Shown here: piece after piece, positions 16,291 to 24,959 of the stretch
How positions within the stretch are numbered: position 1 is the first letter of the stretch
Layout of the letters: the number at the start of each line of letters is the position of its first letter
Source of the DNA: Bacteroidota bacterium
Lineage (GTDB): Bacteria > Bacteroidota > Bacteroidia > Cytophagales > Cyclobacteriaceae
Length of the DNA: 64,000 nt
Reading direction: 5' to 3'
NCBI GenBank assembly: GCA_023428695.1
Contig: JAEYWY010000035.1
Location: 62,001 to 126,000, forward strand
Program-made: the position numbers and the translations under genes
Notes under the pieces: model-generated
Databases searched by the model: none
What the model was told of the DNA's origin: nothing
What the model saw: only the letters and a program-made list of their open reading frames with translations

Positions 16291-17349
16291 ATGACTGAAC
16301 CGGAAAAAACAGGCGAAAAAATTCCGATCGAACTAAGAGATGGTTGGATTCGAATGATCGGAATTCCGTTTTTCGGGATCGCGATACCGCTTGTAAGCGG
16401 ACTCATGAAAAGTGTACCGGTTGCCAGTCCGCAATACTGGATCAGCTTCCTGTATTTCATTCTCCTCTCAGGATTGATATGGCAGGGCAACAGATACCTG
16501 CTTTTCAGGACGCGACGACGCTTCACCTGGTTCGACAAACCGGTCGAAAAGCTTATTCTGCTTGTCGTTAACAATGTATTTTACACAGCGCCTGTAACGG
16601 TGGCGATGCTCTGTGGATGGTATGCATGGATCGGGCTGCCAAAGGTTGACTGGAGCACAGTTCAAATTGTAACGCTTGTCAACATCATCTCAGTGCTCTT
16701 TATAACCCATGTGTACGAGACGGCTTTTATGCTGAAGGAGCAGCAGCATGAACAACTGAAGAATGCACAACTCCAACGCGCGAAGGCCGAAGCTGAATTG
16801 ATAGCACTTAAAAATCAGGTTGACCCGCATTTCATGTTCAACTCACTGAACACGCTGACTTACCTTATTCAGAATGATCCCGCTCGCGGACTTGTATTTA
16901 CCGAAAACCTTGCTGAAGTATATCGTTACATTCTGACGCAAAAGGACCGTGCGCTCGTTTTGCTGGAGGACGAACTTGATATTACACACAAATACACCGA
17001 TCTGCTCCACCTGCGGTTTGGAAACGCTTTGGTGATCAGGCGCGAGTTTCGTCAAAACCTCGAAAGGGATTATCTCATTCCGCCAAATTCTGTTTTCATG
17101 GCATTTGAAAACGCCGTCAAGCACAACGAGATAAGCGAGAAGCATCCGCTGCATATTTCTGTCGATGTGAAGAATGAGCATCTGGTGATTTCGAATTCGA
17201 TCCGGCAGCGCGGTCGAAATGTGACTTCCTCCCGGATCGGGCTTCAAAACCTTGAGGAAAGGTTCCGGCTTCTCACCGGAAAAAGTATCCTTGCTGAAAA
17301 AACAAAAGACGTTTTCACGCTGTCGATGCCATTGATAGCCGTGTCTTAA
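16291..17349 (+). CDS. LytS-type sensor histidine kinase
   Basis: 352 residues from ATG 16291 (a GTG at 16195 would add 32 residues of unconvincing sequence). Four hydrophobic helices form the N-terminal membrane part (about 15-150). A coiled linker (KEQQHEQLKNAQLQRAKAE) leads to the His_kinase domain QVDPHFMFNSLNTLTYL with phospho-acceptor His180, and then a degenerate ATPase region (PPNSVFMAFENAVKHNEIS, SRIGLQNLEERFRLL). It partners the LytTR regulator encoded 16 bp downstream. A GATCTTTG element at 16242-16249 is a possible -7 box. Confidence 0.92.
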   Translation: MTEPEKTGEKIPIELRDGWIRMIGIPFFGIAIPLVSGLMKSVPVASPQYWISFLYFILLSGLIWQGNRYLLFRTRRRFTWFDKPVEKLILLVVNNVFYTAPVTVAMLCGWYAWIGLPKVDWSTVQIVTLVNIISVLFITHVYETAFMLKEQQHEQLKNAQLQRAKAEAELIALKNQVDPHFMFNSLNTLTYLIQNDPARGLVFTENLAEVYRYILTQKDRALVLLEDELDITHKYTDLLHLRFGNALVIRREFRQNLERDYLIPPNSVFMAFENAVKHNEISEKHPLHISVDVKNEHLVISNSIRQRGRNVTSSRIGLQNLEERFRLLTGKSILAEKTKDVFTLSMPLIAVS

Positions 17350-17365
17350 CATCCTGACGAATCAA

Positions 17366-18115
17366 ATGAGAGCACTTATCATTGAAGACGAGATTCCGGC
17401 CAGGGCAAAACTCATTCAAATGCTCACATCAATCGATGCGGAGCTGAAGATTGTGGGCGAAGTCGGGAGTGTAAAGGAGAGTGTTGCCTGGCTTCGCGCG
17501 AACCCCGCACCGGATATCGCATTTATTGATATTCACCTTTCGGATGATCATTCGTTCGCGATCTTTGATCACGTAACCCCCACATTCCCCGTTGTGTTTA
17601 CGACCGCCTATGATAAATACCTGCTTGAAAGTTTCGAATACAACTCAATTGACTACCTCCTCAAACCAGTCACCCTGGAAAAACTGCAGAAAACGTTAAC
17701 AAAGGTTTCGCGACTGCAACAACACTTCCTGCAGACACATCTTGATGCGTTGAGACAGGGCCACCAGCAACTCTCCCAGCGCGTGGTTGCGCGGAAGGGC
17801 ACAGAGTTCATTGCACTTACACCCGAAGAAATTGCTTATTTCTATACGGAACATAAGATTGTTTTTCTTCGCGATGTGCATGGACGTATACTCATTATTG
17901 ATCGTACACTGGGCGAACTCGAACAGCAACTGAAAGGCAATGGTTTCTTTCGGATCAACCGCAAGTATCTCGCCCATGCACGAGCCATTGAAAAATTCAA
18001 AAGTGAAAGCGGAAGAATATACGTGGTTATGAACCCGGCTGTAAGCGAGGCTGTGTATGTAAGCAAGGAAACAGCACCCGCGTTTCGGCTGTGGATTGGT
18101 CAAAAACAGATTTGA
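17366..18115 (+). CDS. LytTR family response regulator
   Basis: A 249-residue response regulator. The receiver domain (about 1-120) has the acidic pair in IIEDEIPARAKL and the phosphorylation site Asp55 in IAFIDIHLSD, followed by KPVTLEKL with the conserved Lys. The C-terminal LytTR DNA-binding domain (about 140-245) includes FYTEHKIVFLRDVHGR and FFRINRKYLAHARAIEKF. It forms a two-component system with the preceding kinase. The stop codon directly abuts the stop codon of the convergent SUI1 gene. Confidence 0.95.
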   Translation: MRALIIEDEIPARAKLIQMLTSIDAELKIVGEVGSVKESVAWLRANPAPDIAFIDIHLSDDHSFAIFDHVTPTFPVVFTTAYDKYLLESFEYNSIDYLLKPVTLEKLQKTLTKVSRLQQHFLQTHLDALRQGHQQLSQRVVARKGTEFIALTPEEIAYFYTEHKIVFLRDVHGRILIIDRTLGELEQQLKGNGFFRINRKYLAHARAIEKFKSESGRIYVVMNPAVSEAVYVSKETAPAFRLWIGQKQI

Positions 18116-18463
18116 TTATCCTACACGCCTGGCCTTGTAACCGTCCCTGATAAGCAGTTGTACAATTTTGTCGCGATGATCACCCTGGACAAGAATGTCG
18201 CCATCCTTTACAGAACCACCAACACCACAACGCGACTTCAGGAACTTGCCAAGGCTTTCAAGGTCGGCGCCCGAACCCACGAATCCGGATACGAGTGTAA
18301 CCTGTTTGCCGGCACGCATACTTTTGTCAAGGGAGACTCTCAATTGTTGCTGATTTGGCGGAAGGGTTGCAACATCATCGCCCTGCTGATAGTTGTATTC
18401 AAAAGACGAGTCGGTCGAGTAAACGACGCCATCTCTTTTTTTCCAATCGTTCTTCTTGCTCAT
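18116..18463 (-). CDS. SUI1/YciH-type translation initiation factor
   Basis: A 115-residue eIF1-like protein. The SUI1 fold is marked by QLRVSLDKSMRAGKQVTLV, GFVGSGADLESLGKFLKSRC, GVGGSVKDGDILVQGDHRD and KIVQLLIRDGYKARRVG. Bacterial YciH may affect start-codon selection. It overlaps the upstream J-domain gene by 4 bp (ATGA-type junction), so translation is probably coupled. Confidence 0.93.
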   Translation of the reverse strand: MSKKNDWKKRDGVVYSTDSSFEYNYQQGDDVATLPPNQQQLRVSLDKSMRAGKQVTLVSGFVGSGADLESLGKFLKSRCGVGGSVKDGDILVQGDHRDKIVQLLIRDGYKARRVG

Positions 18464-19251
18464 AAAAAAACCAATAAGGATACCGTTATCAACATAAAGA
18501 TCGCGCTTACGATACTCATGTTAAACGGCAGTTCAATATTCTTCCGATAACCAACACCCACAATCGAAGATACGCCCAAAATTAGCGGGACAAAAACGAG
18601 CGTCCTGTACAAATACCCCATGTTCACCTGGTACGTCGGGCCCGGGTCTGATATGTACATTTTCGTTCGGAGCAAAAGCGTTTCACCGAATCTGATGCGT
18701 TCTTCTTTTGTGAGCAGGCCTGCCTGCAGGTTGTAAACTTTGATTTCTTTACCGGTCCCCGTGATAAACGTGTAGTGCCGGAACGAATTGCGCGGCCCTT
18801 TTATGGTATGCACCTGCACAAGATCTTCTTCGACGACACGTGCCGGCACAACAAAGTCGATAAGCAGAACAGCAAAAAAGATCGTCCCTATCCAGCTTCC
18901 GACCCGGAAATAGCGCAGATATTCCGACATCGTATCCCGCACGGTATGTCGTTTCGGTGGTTTGTATCCGGGAGGCTTCGGCTTGTATCGCGGGTCCCGG
19001 TGTGGTTTCGGCGGTGGCGGCGGCGGAGTTTTCAGATCGAACGGATTCTCAAAGCTGAGATCGTACATCTTCCGTTTTTCCCAATCGCTCAGCACGTCAT
19101 ATGCTTCCGACAACTCCTTAAAAATTACTTCAGCCTTCGGATCCGGGTTCTTGTCTGGGTGAAATTGTACGGCAAGTTTCCGAAATGCCTTTTTTATGTC
19201 ATCCGGCGTCGCGGTGTGAGATACCCCAAGGATGGCGTAGTAATTCTTCAT
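18460..19251 (-). CDS. membrane-anchored J-domain protein
   Basis: 263 residues. The N-terminal J domain (1-65) carries the HPD motif (AVQFHPDKNPDPKAE). A Pro/Lys-rich linker follows (about 75-105, TPPPPPPKPHRDPRYKPKPP). Then come one helix near residue 118 and two more near the C-terminus (LYRTLVFVPLILGVSSIVGV and SIVSAIFMLITVSLLVFL). It lacks the Cys-rich and C-terminal domains of DnaJ, so it is a specialised co-chaperone that would recruit DnaK to the membrane. Its stop overlaps the start of the SUI1 gene. Confidence 0.9.
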   Translation of the reverse strand: MKNYYAILGVSHTATPDDIKKAFRKLAVQFHPDKNPDPKAEVIFKELSEAYDVLSDWEKRKMYDLSFENPFDLKTPPPPPPKPHRDPRYKPKPPGYKPPKRHTVRDTMSEYLRYFRVGSWIGTIFFAVLLIDFVVPARVVEEDLVQVHTIKGPRNSFRHYTFITGTGKEIKVYNLQAGLLTKEERIRFGETLLLRTKMYISDPGPTYQVNMGYLYRTLVFVPLILGVSSIVGVGYRKNIELPFNMSIVSAIFMLITVSLLVFL

Positions 19252-19273
19252 TCACATCGGTTAGAATAGTAAA

Positions 19274-19309
19274 TATAAAAAAAGAGCCCGACAAAATGCC
19301 GGGCTCTTT
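19274..19309 (-). terminator. intrinsic terminator downstream of the USP gene at 19325-20182
   Basis: The stem AAAGAGCCCG / CGGGCTCTTT (one internal A-C mismatch next to the loop) is followed, reading the minus strand, by a run of T residues. It lies 15 bp past the USP stop and just before the J-domain gene. Confidence 0.85.
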
Positions 19310-19324
19310 CTAACGAATAACGCG

Positions 19325-20182
19325 CTATTTCTTATGCTTCGTTACGAAGGTAAGAACGGGGCGTTTTGAATGACTGACGACGTCCTCCGCGATGCTTCCC
19401 GCAAGCACATGCGCGAAGCCTGTCCGACCGTGAGTTGCCATCGCAATCATGTCTGCACCAATGCTTTCCGCGAAGTAAATGATTCCCTCTTCTTCAGTGA
19501 TGTCGTTAAAAACATTAATTGTGAAATTCTTCAGCTGCAACTTCTTCGCAAAATCGGCCATGTATTTTTTCACCACGGCATCGCGTTGGAAGTTCCCAGG
19601 CGTATTGATACGCACGAGGTGAATTGTTGAATCGTAAACCTTCTGTGTGGCTCTCACGATTCTTGAAAACACTTCCTCATCTTTGCTCATGGCAGTTGCA
19701 TAGACGATGTCCTTGAAGACCTTGTTCGCAGGCTTATCCTGTACAGTCAGGACAGGACAACGCGCGCTGCGTACAACTTTTTCCGTGTTCGAGCCTATGA
19801 TCATAGATTCCAGGTCTGTTCTGCCTGCCGTTCCCATGACAACGAGGTCGACTTTCTGTTCGGAAATAATTGCATTCATACCGTGATAAGGAGTTCCAAG
19901 CCTGAGTTCGGTACGGGTTCTCACACCCTCAAAGCGGGGATCCTCCGCTAGTTTTGCCAATTGTTTTTTAGCTTTTTCAACAAGCTTCACCGTGTAGACC
20001 TTGCTCTCCCATGTCTTTCCGACTCCAGTGTCGCCGGTAACCTTAACGGAATCGCCGACGATCTCTTCGATGACATGGAGCAGAATTACCTGTGCCCCTG
20101 TTTTCCGGGCAATATCTGCAGCGACCTCTGCGGCATTCATCGCCGGCTTTGAAAAGTCAACAGGTACGAGAATTTTTTTCAT
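19325..20182 (-). CDS. universal stress protein, two intact UspA domains
   Basis: 285 residues. Domain 1 begins MKKILVPVDFSKPAMNAAEV and has GTAGRTDLESMIIGSNTEKV. Domain 2 keeps a full nucleotide-binding motif, THGRTGFAHVLAGSIAEDVV. Both sites look capable of binding ATP, unlike the other two USP genes of the window. A CRP/FNR-like palindrome lies 74-89 bp upstream of the start. It has its own terminator, so it is probably monocistronic. Confidence 0.93.
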   Translation of the reverse strand: MKKILVPVDFSKPAMNAAEVAADIARKTGAQVILLHVIEEIVGDSVKVTGDTGVGKTWESKVYTVKLVEKAKKQLAKLAEDPRFEGVRTRTELRLGTPYHGMNAIISEQKVDLVVMGTAGRTDLESMIIGSNTEKVVRSARCPVLTVQDKPANKVFKDIVYATAMSKDEEVFSRIVRATQKVYDSTIHLVRINTPGNFQRDAVVKKYMADFAKKLQLKNFTINVFNDITEEEGIIYFAESIGADMIAMATHGRTGFAHVLAGSIAEDVVSHSKRPVLTFVTKHKK

Positions 20183-20255
20183 ATGGATTTGTTTTTAGAA
20201 ACTGAATTATCAGGTTTTGTTGTGTATCAAATTCGTATGAATTTCAATGACAAAA

Positions 20256-20271
20256 AGTGATAAACCTCACT
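20256..20271. promoter_or_regulatory. CRP/FNR-like palindrome upstream of a USP gene
   Basis: AGTGA-TAAACC-TCACT, a perfect 5-bp inverted repeat with a 6-nt spacer, has the shape of a CRP-family site (TGTGA-N6-TCACA). Another half-site AGTGA lies at 20293-20297. It is in the gap between the USP gene (start 20182) and the end of the DUF456 gene. Confidence 0.4.
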
Positions 20272-20310
20272 AAGTATAGATGATTTATCTCAAGTGAGCA
20301 AGCCTGAGCG

Positions 20311-20781
20311 CTAAATTGCCGTAATGAGGTAGTAAGCCATAACAAAACAGGTTACCAGTTTTATCAGGGTCCCGAACAAAAATCCGATAAACGAACCAAT
20401 CGCAGCCTTTAATGCGTGTTCCGTACTCGCGTTACCAAGCAACTCCCCGGCGAATGCACCGATGAACGGCCCTGCAATGATTCCCAAAGGTGGAAAAAAA
20501 ATCCCGACAATCAGACCAATGGTGCAACCCCACATTCCATATTTCGTACCGCCCATACGTTTCGCCCCCGCTACGGGAATCCAGTAATCGATCACAGTGA
20601 CGATAACAGTCACTATGGCAAAGATCACGAGGAATTTTGTCGAAAATGCCGGATGTTCACGCAACTGCATCGTGAGCAGACCCACATACGACAAGGGCGG
20701 TCCCGGAAGAAACGGCAGGAGACATCCGAGAATACCCACGACCATCAGGACAATCGAAACTACAAGCCAGAATACATCCAT
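20311..20781 (-). CDS. DUF456 family membrane protein
   Basis: A 156-residue protein with about five hydrophobic, Gly-rich segments. The start (LVVSIVLMVVGILGCLLPFL plus PGPPLSYVGLL) and the middle (PPLGIIAGPFIGAFAGELLG) match DUF456. Function unknown; the repeated Gly-rich membrane helices suggest a small membrane-domain protein. It lies upstream of the USP gene on the same strand, with 128 bp between them. Confidence 0.88.
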   Translation of the reverse strand: MDVFWLVVSIVLMVVGILGCLLPFLPGPPLSYVGLLTMQLREHPAFSTKFLVIFAIVTVIVTVIDYWIPVAGAKRMGGTKYGMWGCTIGLIVGIFFPPLGIIAGPFIGAFAGELLGNASTEHALKAAIGSFIGFLFGTLIKLVTCFVMAYYLITAI

Positions 20782-20826
20782 AGTGTGACGTGATGAATCA
20801 AAAATACGGTATTTTCACTCACGCTA

Positions 20827-20925
20827 AAGCTTGGCAACGTCAATCACATCGCGATTATCTGCTCCGATCACTAAAAGTCACGGCGGTTTTATACTGAAGT
20901 CTTAGGGTTCACAATCCGGGCTGAG
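20827..20925 (+). pseudogene. fragment of a glyoxalase/VOC-family gene (N-terminal part, interrupted)
   Basis: Read in the frame of codon 20827, this gives KLGNVNHIAIICSDH, a TAA stop, then KSRRFYTEVLGFTIRAE. It matches the N-terminal 35 or so residues of VOC glyoxalase-like enzymes (family pattern HIAIICSDYEKS..FYTEVLGF). The TAA sits where Glu is usual. There is no start codon, and the match stops abruptly at about 20925, where a different gene fragment begins. Established by reading the translation by eye. Confidence 0.7.
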
Positions 20926-21144
20926 CTGGAAGTATCCTCGCGAATTATCATAATGGTCGTGACGACAAAAACATTGACGTTTACGTTGCCGGGAAAATTA
21001 TTCGTACTGGTGTTACCAGGTTTGGAGCAATGGTTGGCAATCACTGCCGGATTGGAGCGAATTCCGTATGCAGCCCCCGGAACCGTATTAGATCCGGGGA
21101 CACGCATAGGAATGCTGGTGCTGGTAAACCAGGCGCCGGGTTAG
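20925..21144 (+). pseudogene. fragment of a left-handed beta-helix (LpxA-like) transferase gene, frameshifted
   Basis: From codon 20925 the frame reads AGSILANYHNGRDDKNIDVY, then GKIIRTGVTRFGAMVGNHCR, IGANSVCSP. Across a CCCCC run (near 21076) it continues in the neighbouring frame as PGTVLDPGTRIGMLVLVNQ to a stop. Together this matches the hexapeptide-repeat C-terminal domain of Bacteroidota nucleotidyl/acyl transferases (pattern VGD..KIGANAVLSPGT). A one-base insertion in the C-run would explain the frame change. The N-terminal domain is missing, so this is a remnant even if the frameshift were a sequencing error. Confidence 0.68.
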
Positions 21145-21196
21145 AACGGAACATCTGATCACCCGAATCAGCCGCGCAATTGCGCTGTGACCCATC

Positions 21197-23395
21197 TTAT
21201 AAAGAAATGCCAAACGTCATTGTAATTGAACGTCCGTCCGAAGGCCAGATACCCGGACCCGGATAGAACTGCGGACGTTTCGTGTAGTACATTTTATCCA
21301 GCACATTGTTGACATTTACGCGTAGCTGCAACGCAGGACTGATCCGCCACGTGGTGTTGATGTCGAGAAGCCCGTACGATGGTACTGCGCCTACGGCACC
21401 ACTTGCCGGTGGTGTCTCCGTGTTCATTGCATCAGCATATGTTTTTGCGGTATAGCTGTACAACAGTGAGACACTGCCAACAGGAAAACGCACATTGATT
21501 CCGTTGCGGCTTATCACTTCGGGAACACTTTCAACCTTGTTACCCGAAATATTCTCATTTGCATTTCCAACACGCAACGTAGCATCACGGTATCGTGCAT
21601 CCTGCCACGCAGTTGACGTAAAAATGGAAATGTTAACTCCGGTGAAAGGCAGGAAGTACTCAAAGAATGCCTCGACGCCTCTCGTTTCCGAATCGCCGAT
21701 ATTTGTACGACGATAGATTGTGTTTCCCTCGCCGTCACTGTCTACCAGCATACCGATGCGATTGTTGTACCGCACCTGGAAGGCGCTCAGATCCCAACGC
21801 AATTTCCCGGACATTCCGCGATACCCAAGTTCCATGTTGTAGCCGTCTGAGTCCTGTAAGTCATCGTCGACTTTTTCAAACGTGCTGGAAGGCACGATAT
21901 CCTTCAGGATAACCGGACGATATGCCTGTGCCCATCCTGCATAGAAGTTCTGATAAGGCGACAACGAATACTGTGCGTTAACTCCAAGAAGCACAAAATC
22001 GTGCTCAAAGGTGGCAGGTATCTCATCCGTTGTGTACTTGACGTTGCCGGTAAGCACTGATTCACCATGTTCGATCCTTAAGCCAGGACTTATCGAGAAC
22101 GAATGGCCAATGTTCACTTTATTTTCAATGAAGAGCGCCACGTTGTTCGTTTTGAAACGCAGGTCTCTCCCCCACCCGGGTTGAAGCAGATCAAGGTCAA
22201 AATCAGAACCGGTTGTACCTACACCCTGTTGTCTGCGATGCAGATTGTTGCGCATAAGCTGAATGCCAGCTGCCAGCACACCTGGTGCATTGAAGACTTT
22301 ATATCGCTGCAGCATACGAAGTTCGCTGGTGTAACTCTTATAACGATCAATGTCTACCTGGCGTGGCGCGTAATCCAACGTCTCCGGATCAATTACATCA
22401 GGGACATCGGCTGGCTTGTCAAACATCACACTTTCCCTGGTCCCAAGTACCGCGGACGTCAGCCACTTGAGTGTTGTGTTGCGTCCAACTTCCCACTCAA
22501 ATTCCAGTGACGGCACATAAATATCGGGGCTGTAGTAATTGCGAGTCCGCGTTGCCTGTTTCGGGTCTTGCGCGAACTGCTGATCATTAAGTGCGCCGGC
22601 CAACTGGTGAATGTATTTTGAATGAGAAAGTTCAAATGCAATATTAAGGTTGCGGGCAGCGCGGTATTTGATCAAAGCCGCTTCTGCATCGGCGATAGAT
22701 TCGCTGTACTTGCGATACCCTTTAGACACACGTTTACTTCCGTAAACATAGTAATCAATTTTTCCAATTCTGCCACCGATTGCGTTATAGGTACTGAGCA
22801 ATCCAAACGAGCCGACACTGTTGATACTTTCAAAACCGAATCGGCGAGTGGTGTCGGCGGTCTTGGTAACATAGTTCAGCATTCCACCGAATTGCGCACC
22901 ATACTGCAGCGATCCTGTACCACGAACCAGTTGTATGCGATCGATAGCCTCCATGGGCATGCTGAAATGGCTCGCAGGATAGCCATACATATCCGAATTA
23001 GTAAGTGCGTCGTTTCTGCGAATGTTGAACTCCCAACCGCGATGCGGATCGAGTCCACGCGTAGCAATGTTGACCTGATTACCGGTGCCATCCATATCAT
23101 AAACAAACACACCGGGAACCTTTGCAAAGATTTGTCGCGCTGTCTTTTCAGCCACGTTGGCATCAAGAGAACGCATTGATATCACCTCGCTCTTCTTCCC
23201 AGCCCAGATTCGCGTCCCGTCCACGGCGGGAAGGCGCTCAATATTGAGCACCTTCTCTCCGCGAATGGTTATTTCCTTCAGTTGCTTTGTTTCAAGCGTA
23301 TCCGACTCAACCTGACCAAAACCATCGAGACATATGCAGGAAGCTATAAGTAAGAATAGAAATCTGATAAACACGTTTACATTATTCTGCCCCAT
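21197..23395 (-). CDS. TonB-dependent outer-membrane receptor, FecA-like
   Basis: 732 residues from ATG 23395, preceded by GGAAG. A signal peptide (FIRFLFLLIASCICLDGFGQ) is followed directly by the plug domain (KQLKEITIRGEKVLNIERLP, FAKVPGVFVYDMDGTGNQVN, IATRGLDPHRGWEFNIRRND, IDRIQLVRGTGSLQYGAQFG) and a 22-strand type barrel ending in TMTFGISL. There is no N-terminal carboxypeptidase-like or sigma-signalling extension. The closest match by eye is the ferric-citrate receptor group, so iron or another metal complex is a likely substrate. It overlaps the end of the haloperoxidase-like gene by 14 bp, so they are probably coupled. Confidence 0.9.
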   Translation of the reverse strand: MGQNNVNVFIRFLFLLIASCICLDGFGQVESDTLETKQLKEITIRGEKVLNIERLPAVDGTRIWAGKKSEVISMRSLDANVAEKTARQIFAKVPGVFVYDMDGTGNQVNIATRGLDPHRGWEFNIRRNDALTNSDMYGYPASHFSMPMEAIDRIQLVRGTGSLQYGAQFGGMLNYVTKTADTTRRFGFESINSVGSFGLLSTYNAIGGRIGKIDYYVYGSKRVSKGYRKYSESIADAEAALIKYRAARNLNIAFELSHSKYIHQLAGALNDQQFAQDPKQATRTRNYYSPDIYVPSLEFEWEVGRNTTLKWLTSAVLGTRESVMFDKPADVPDVIDPETLDYAPRQVDIDRYKSYTSELRMLQRYKVFNAPGVLAAGIQLMRNNLHRRQQGVGTTGSDFDLDLLQPGWGRDLRFKTNNVALFIENKVNIGHSFSISPGLRIEHGESVLTGNVKYTTDEIPATFEHDFVLLGVNAQYSLSPYQNFYAGWAQAYRPVILKDIVPSSTFEKVDDDLQDSDGYNMELGYRGMSGKLRWDLSAFQVRYNNRIGMLVDSDGEGNTIYRRTNIGDSETRGVEAFFEYFLPFTGVNISIFTSTAWQDARYRDATLRVGNANENISGNKVESVPEVISRNGINVRFPVGSVSLLYSYTAKTYADAMNTETPPASGAVGAVPSYGLLDINTTWRISPALQLRVNVNNVLDKMYYTKRPQFYPGPGIWPSDGRSITMTFGISL

Positions 23396-24929
23396 CAACT
23401 TCCATCTTTTCAATCGTGTACTCGGCTACTGCCTTGCCCTGAGTAATACCTACCTCCGAGTCAAACCGGTAGTGAATGCCCGCATAAATGCGAGACTCAG
23501 CCGCTTCAAGTGCCCACGCTTCACAGCGTGCCGTCTCTGCGGGGAAGACATGTGAGAGGACTGAGGCAGCTGCCGCTGAGAATGTACTGTGCCCGGAAGT
23601 GTAACTCGGGAAGTTTGGCGTACCGAGTATCGTTCTGAACCCTGGAATGGCTTGAATCGGTCGCGGGTAGTGATAGTAGTACTTGGCATCCCAGCAACTG
23701 ATACCCGCATCCATTATAGCCATGTTCATGTACGCCATAGTTCGTGCGGTCCGCAACGGGTTCTCCTTGTACTTGACAATAAACTCTCTTGCAAACCTGT
23801 TCCAATGCCCTGGAGGTGTATACGTTCCGAGACCGTCAGCCCACCAGTTGGCGATCTTGCGCTTTTCTTCAGTCATGTTATCCTGGTGATCCTGAAGTTC
23901 CCTGGCGGCTTCGTTAAACTCCGCGGAACCAATTGCCGGTGGCGGCTCAGGACGCACGTCCTCAACATCGGGAACACTCCACATCTTCACCTTGCCAAAG
24001 AAAGGTGCGAGCCCAACAGGCCGTTTCGGAATTTCCAAGTTCTCCCATTTCCAGCCAAAACGATCGAAAGCCGACTGTGCAATTGAATCGGACTGAGGCT
24101 TTGGTGTCTGTGCCTTGGCCATGCCATCGGTCTTTGCACGATTCATCGTAACCTTGACTACTTCGGTAGCTATCTGCACGCCGGCGTCAATATCGCTCTG
24201 AACATTTGCGCCGGACCAAAGCAAACTTCCAAGATGTTGATCCGCCATTTTATTGAGGTACTCGGCTTCCAAAGGGAACATTGCCTTCAGAATATCTCTT
24301 GAGACAATTGCGACAACCGCTCCATCCGAAGGATACGACGGAAGGTCGGAGACACCATAAGCAGCCTCGACATCCTCGTCGTAAGTCGCCGGCCCCATCC
24401 TGTTGTATTCAAACTTGTACGACCACGAGGTGATTAACGCATCAAATTGGGCTACACTGAGATAAGCCAGCATACGGCATGCATACGCGGGGTGTGCAAA
24501 CGGAAATGGCGGCGGTCCTTCAGGTGAGTTAGGATTAGGCAACGTATACGTTCCATCAGGGTTTGGCCCGGGAATAAGGTTGTATTTCGCTGCAAGGTCC
24601 GTTGCGATTTCATTCCAACGGATAAGCGGATTGTTCGTCCAGTACTGAACGGCGTTGCGTTGATCCTTGCTGAGGCTGGCCTGGAGTGCTTTCACAGCAT
24701 TGAGTTCGTTCTCGTATTCCGCGCTGTTTACGTCGGCGGGTGGGTCAACCGTTATGCCTTCCTCGCCGGTGAGCAGAATCGGAGTCCACGATCCGCCATC
24801 TTCATCCACTTGTGAATATTCATAAGCGGAAAAGCCGAGATTGCGTGGCATCTCATGGTTGTCGCATGATGCGATGAAGATGCCCGCGCAAAAGATGCTG
24901 ACAAGTATAAATAGTATATTTTTTTTCAT
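23382..24929 (-). CDS. vanadium haloperoxidase-like / PAP2 superfamily lipoprotein
   Basis: 515 residues from ATG 24929, with a lipoprotein signal (ILFILVSIFCAGIFIASC). The PAP2/vanadium-haloperoxidase active site is complete: KYYYHYPRPIQAIPGF, SYTSGHSTFSAAAASVLSHV, and AESRIYAGIHYRFDSEVG. Members bind phosphate or vanadate and act as acid phosphatases or haloperoxidases; which one cannot be told from sequence. Located on the periplasmic side of a membrane. It lies in an apparent operon between an outer-membrane protein gene and the FecA-like receptor gene, so it may process the ligand imported by that receptor (inference). Confidence 0.88.
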   Translation of the reverse strand: MKKNILFILVSIFCAGIFIASCDNHEMPRNLGFSAYEYSQVDEDGGSWTPILLTGEEGITVDPPADVNSAEYENELNAVKALQASLSKDQRNAVQYWTNNPLIRWNEIATDLAAKYNLIPGPNPDGTYTLPNPNSPEGPPPFPFAHPAYACRMLAYLSVAQFDALITSWSYKFEYNRMGPATYDEDVEAAYGVSDLPSYPSDGAVVAIVSRDILKAMFPLEAEYLNKMADQHLGSLLWSGANVQSDIDAGVQIATEVVKVTMNRAKTDGMAKAQTPKPQSDSIAQSAFDRFGWKWENLEIPKRPVGLAPFFGKVKMWSVPDVEDVRPEPPPAIGSAEFNEAARELQDHQDNMTEEKRKIANWWADGLGTYTPPGHWNRFAREFIVKYKENPLRTARTMAYMNMAIMDAGISCWDAKYYYHYPRPIQAIPGFRTILGTPNFPSYTSGHSTFSAAAASVLSHVFPAETARCEAWALEAAESRIYAGIHYRFDSEVGITQGKAVAEYTIEKMEVDGAE

Positions 24930-24959
24930 CTTAATAGATTTTGATTGGCTGAAATTCAA

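Noticed and set aside
18775..19269. A 164-residue plus-strand frame opposite the J-domain gene
   Set aside because: It is Arg/Phe-rich, has no family resemblance and lies entirely opposite a clear J-domain protein.
20889..21107. A 72-residue minus-strand frame in the gap before the TonB receptor
   Set aside because: It is the antisense of the transferase remnant; the plus strand gives a recognisable hexapeptide-repeat protein in two frames.
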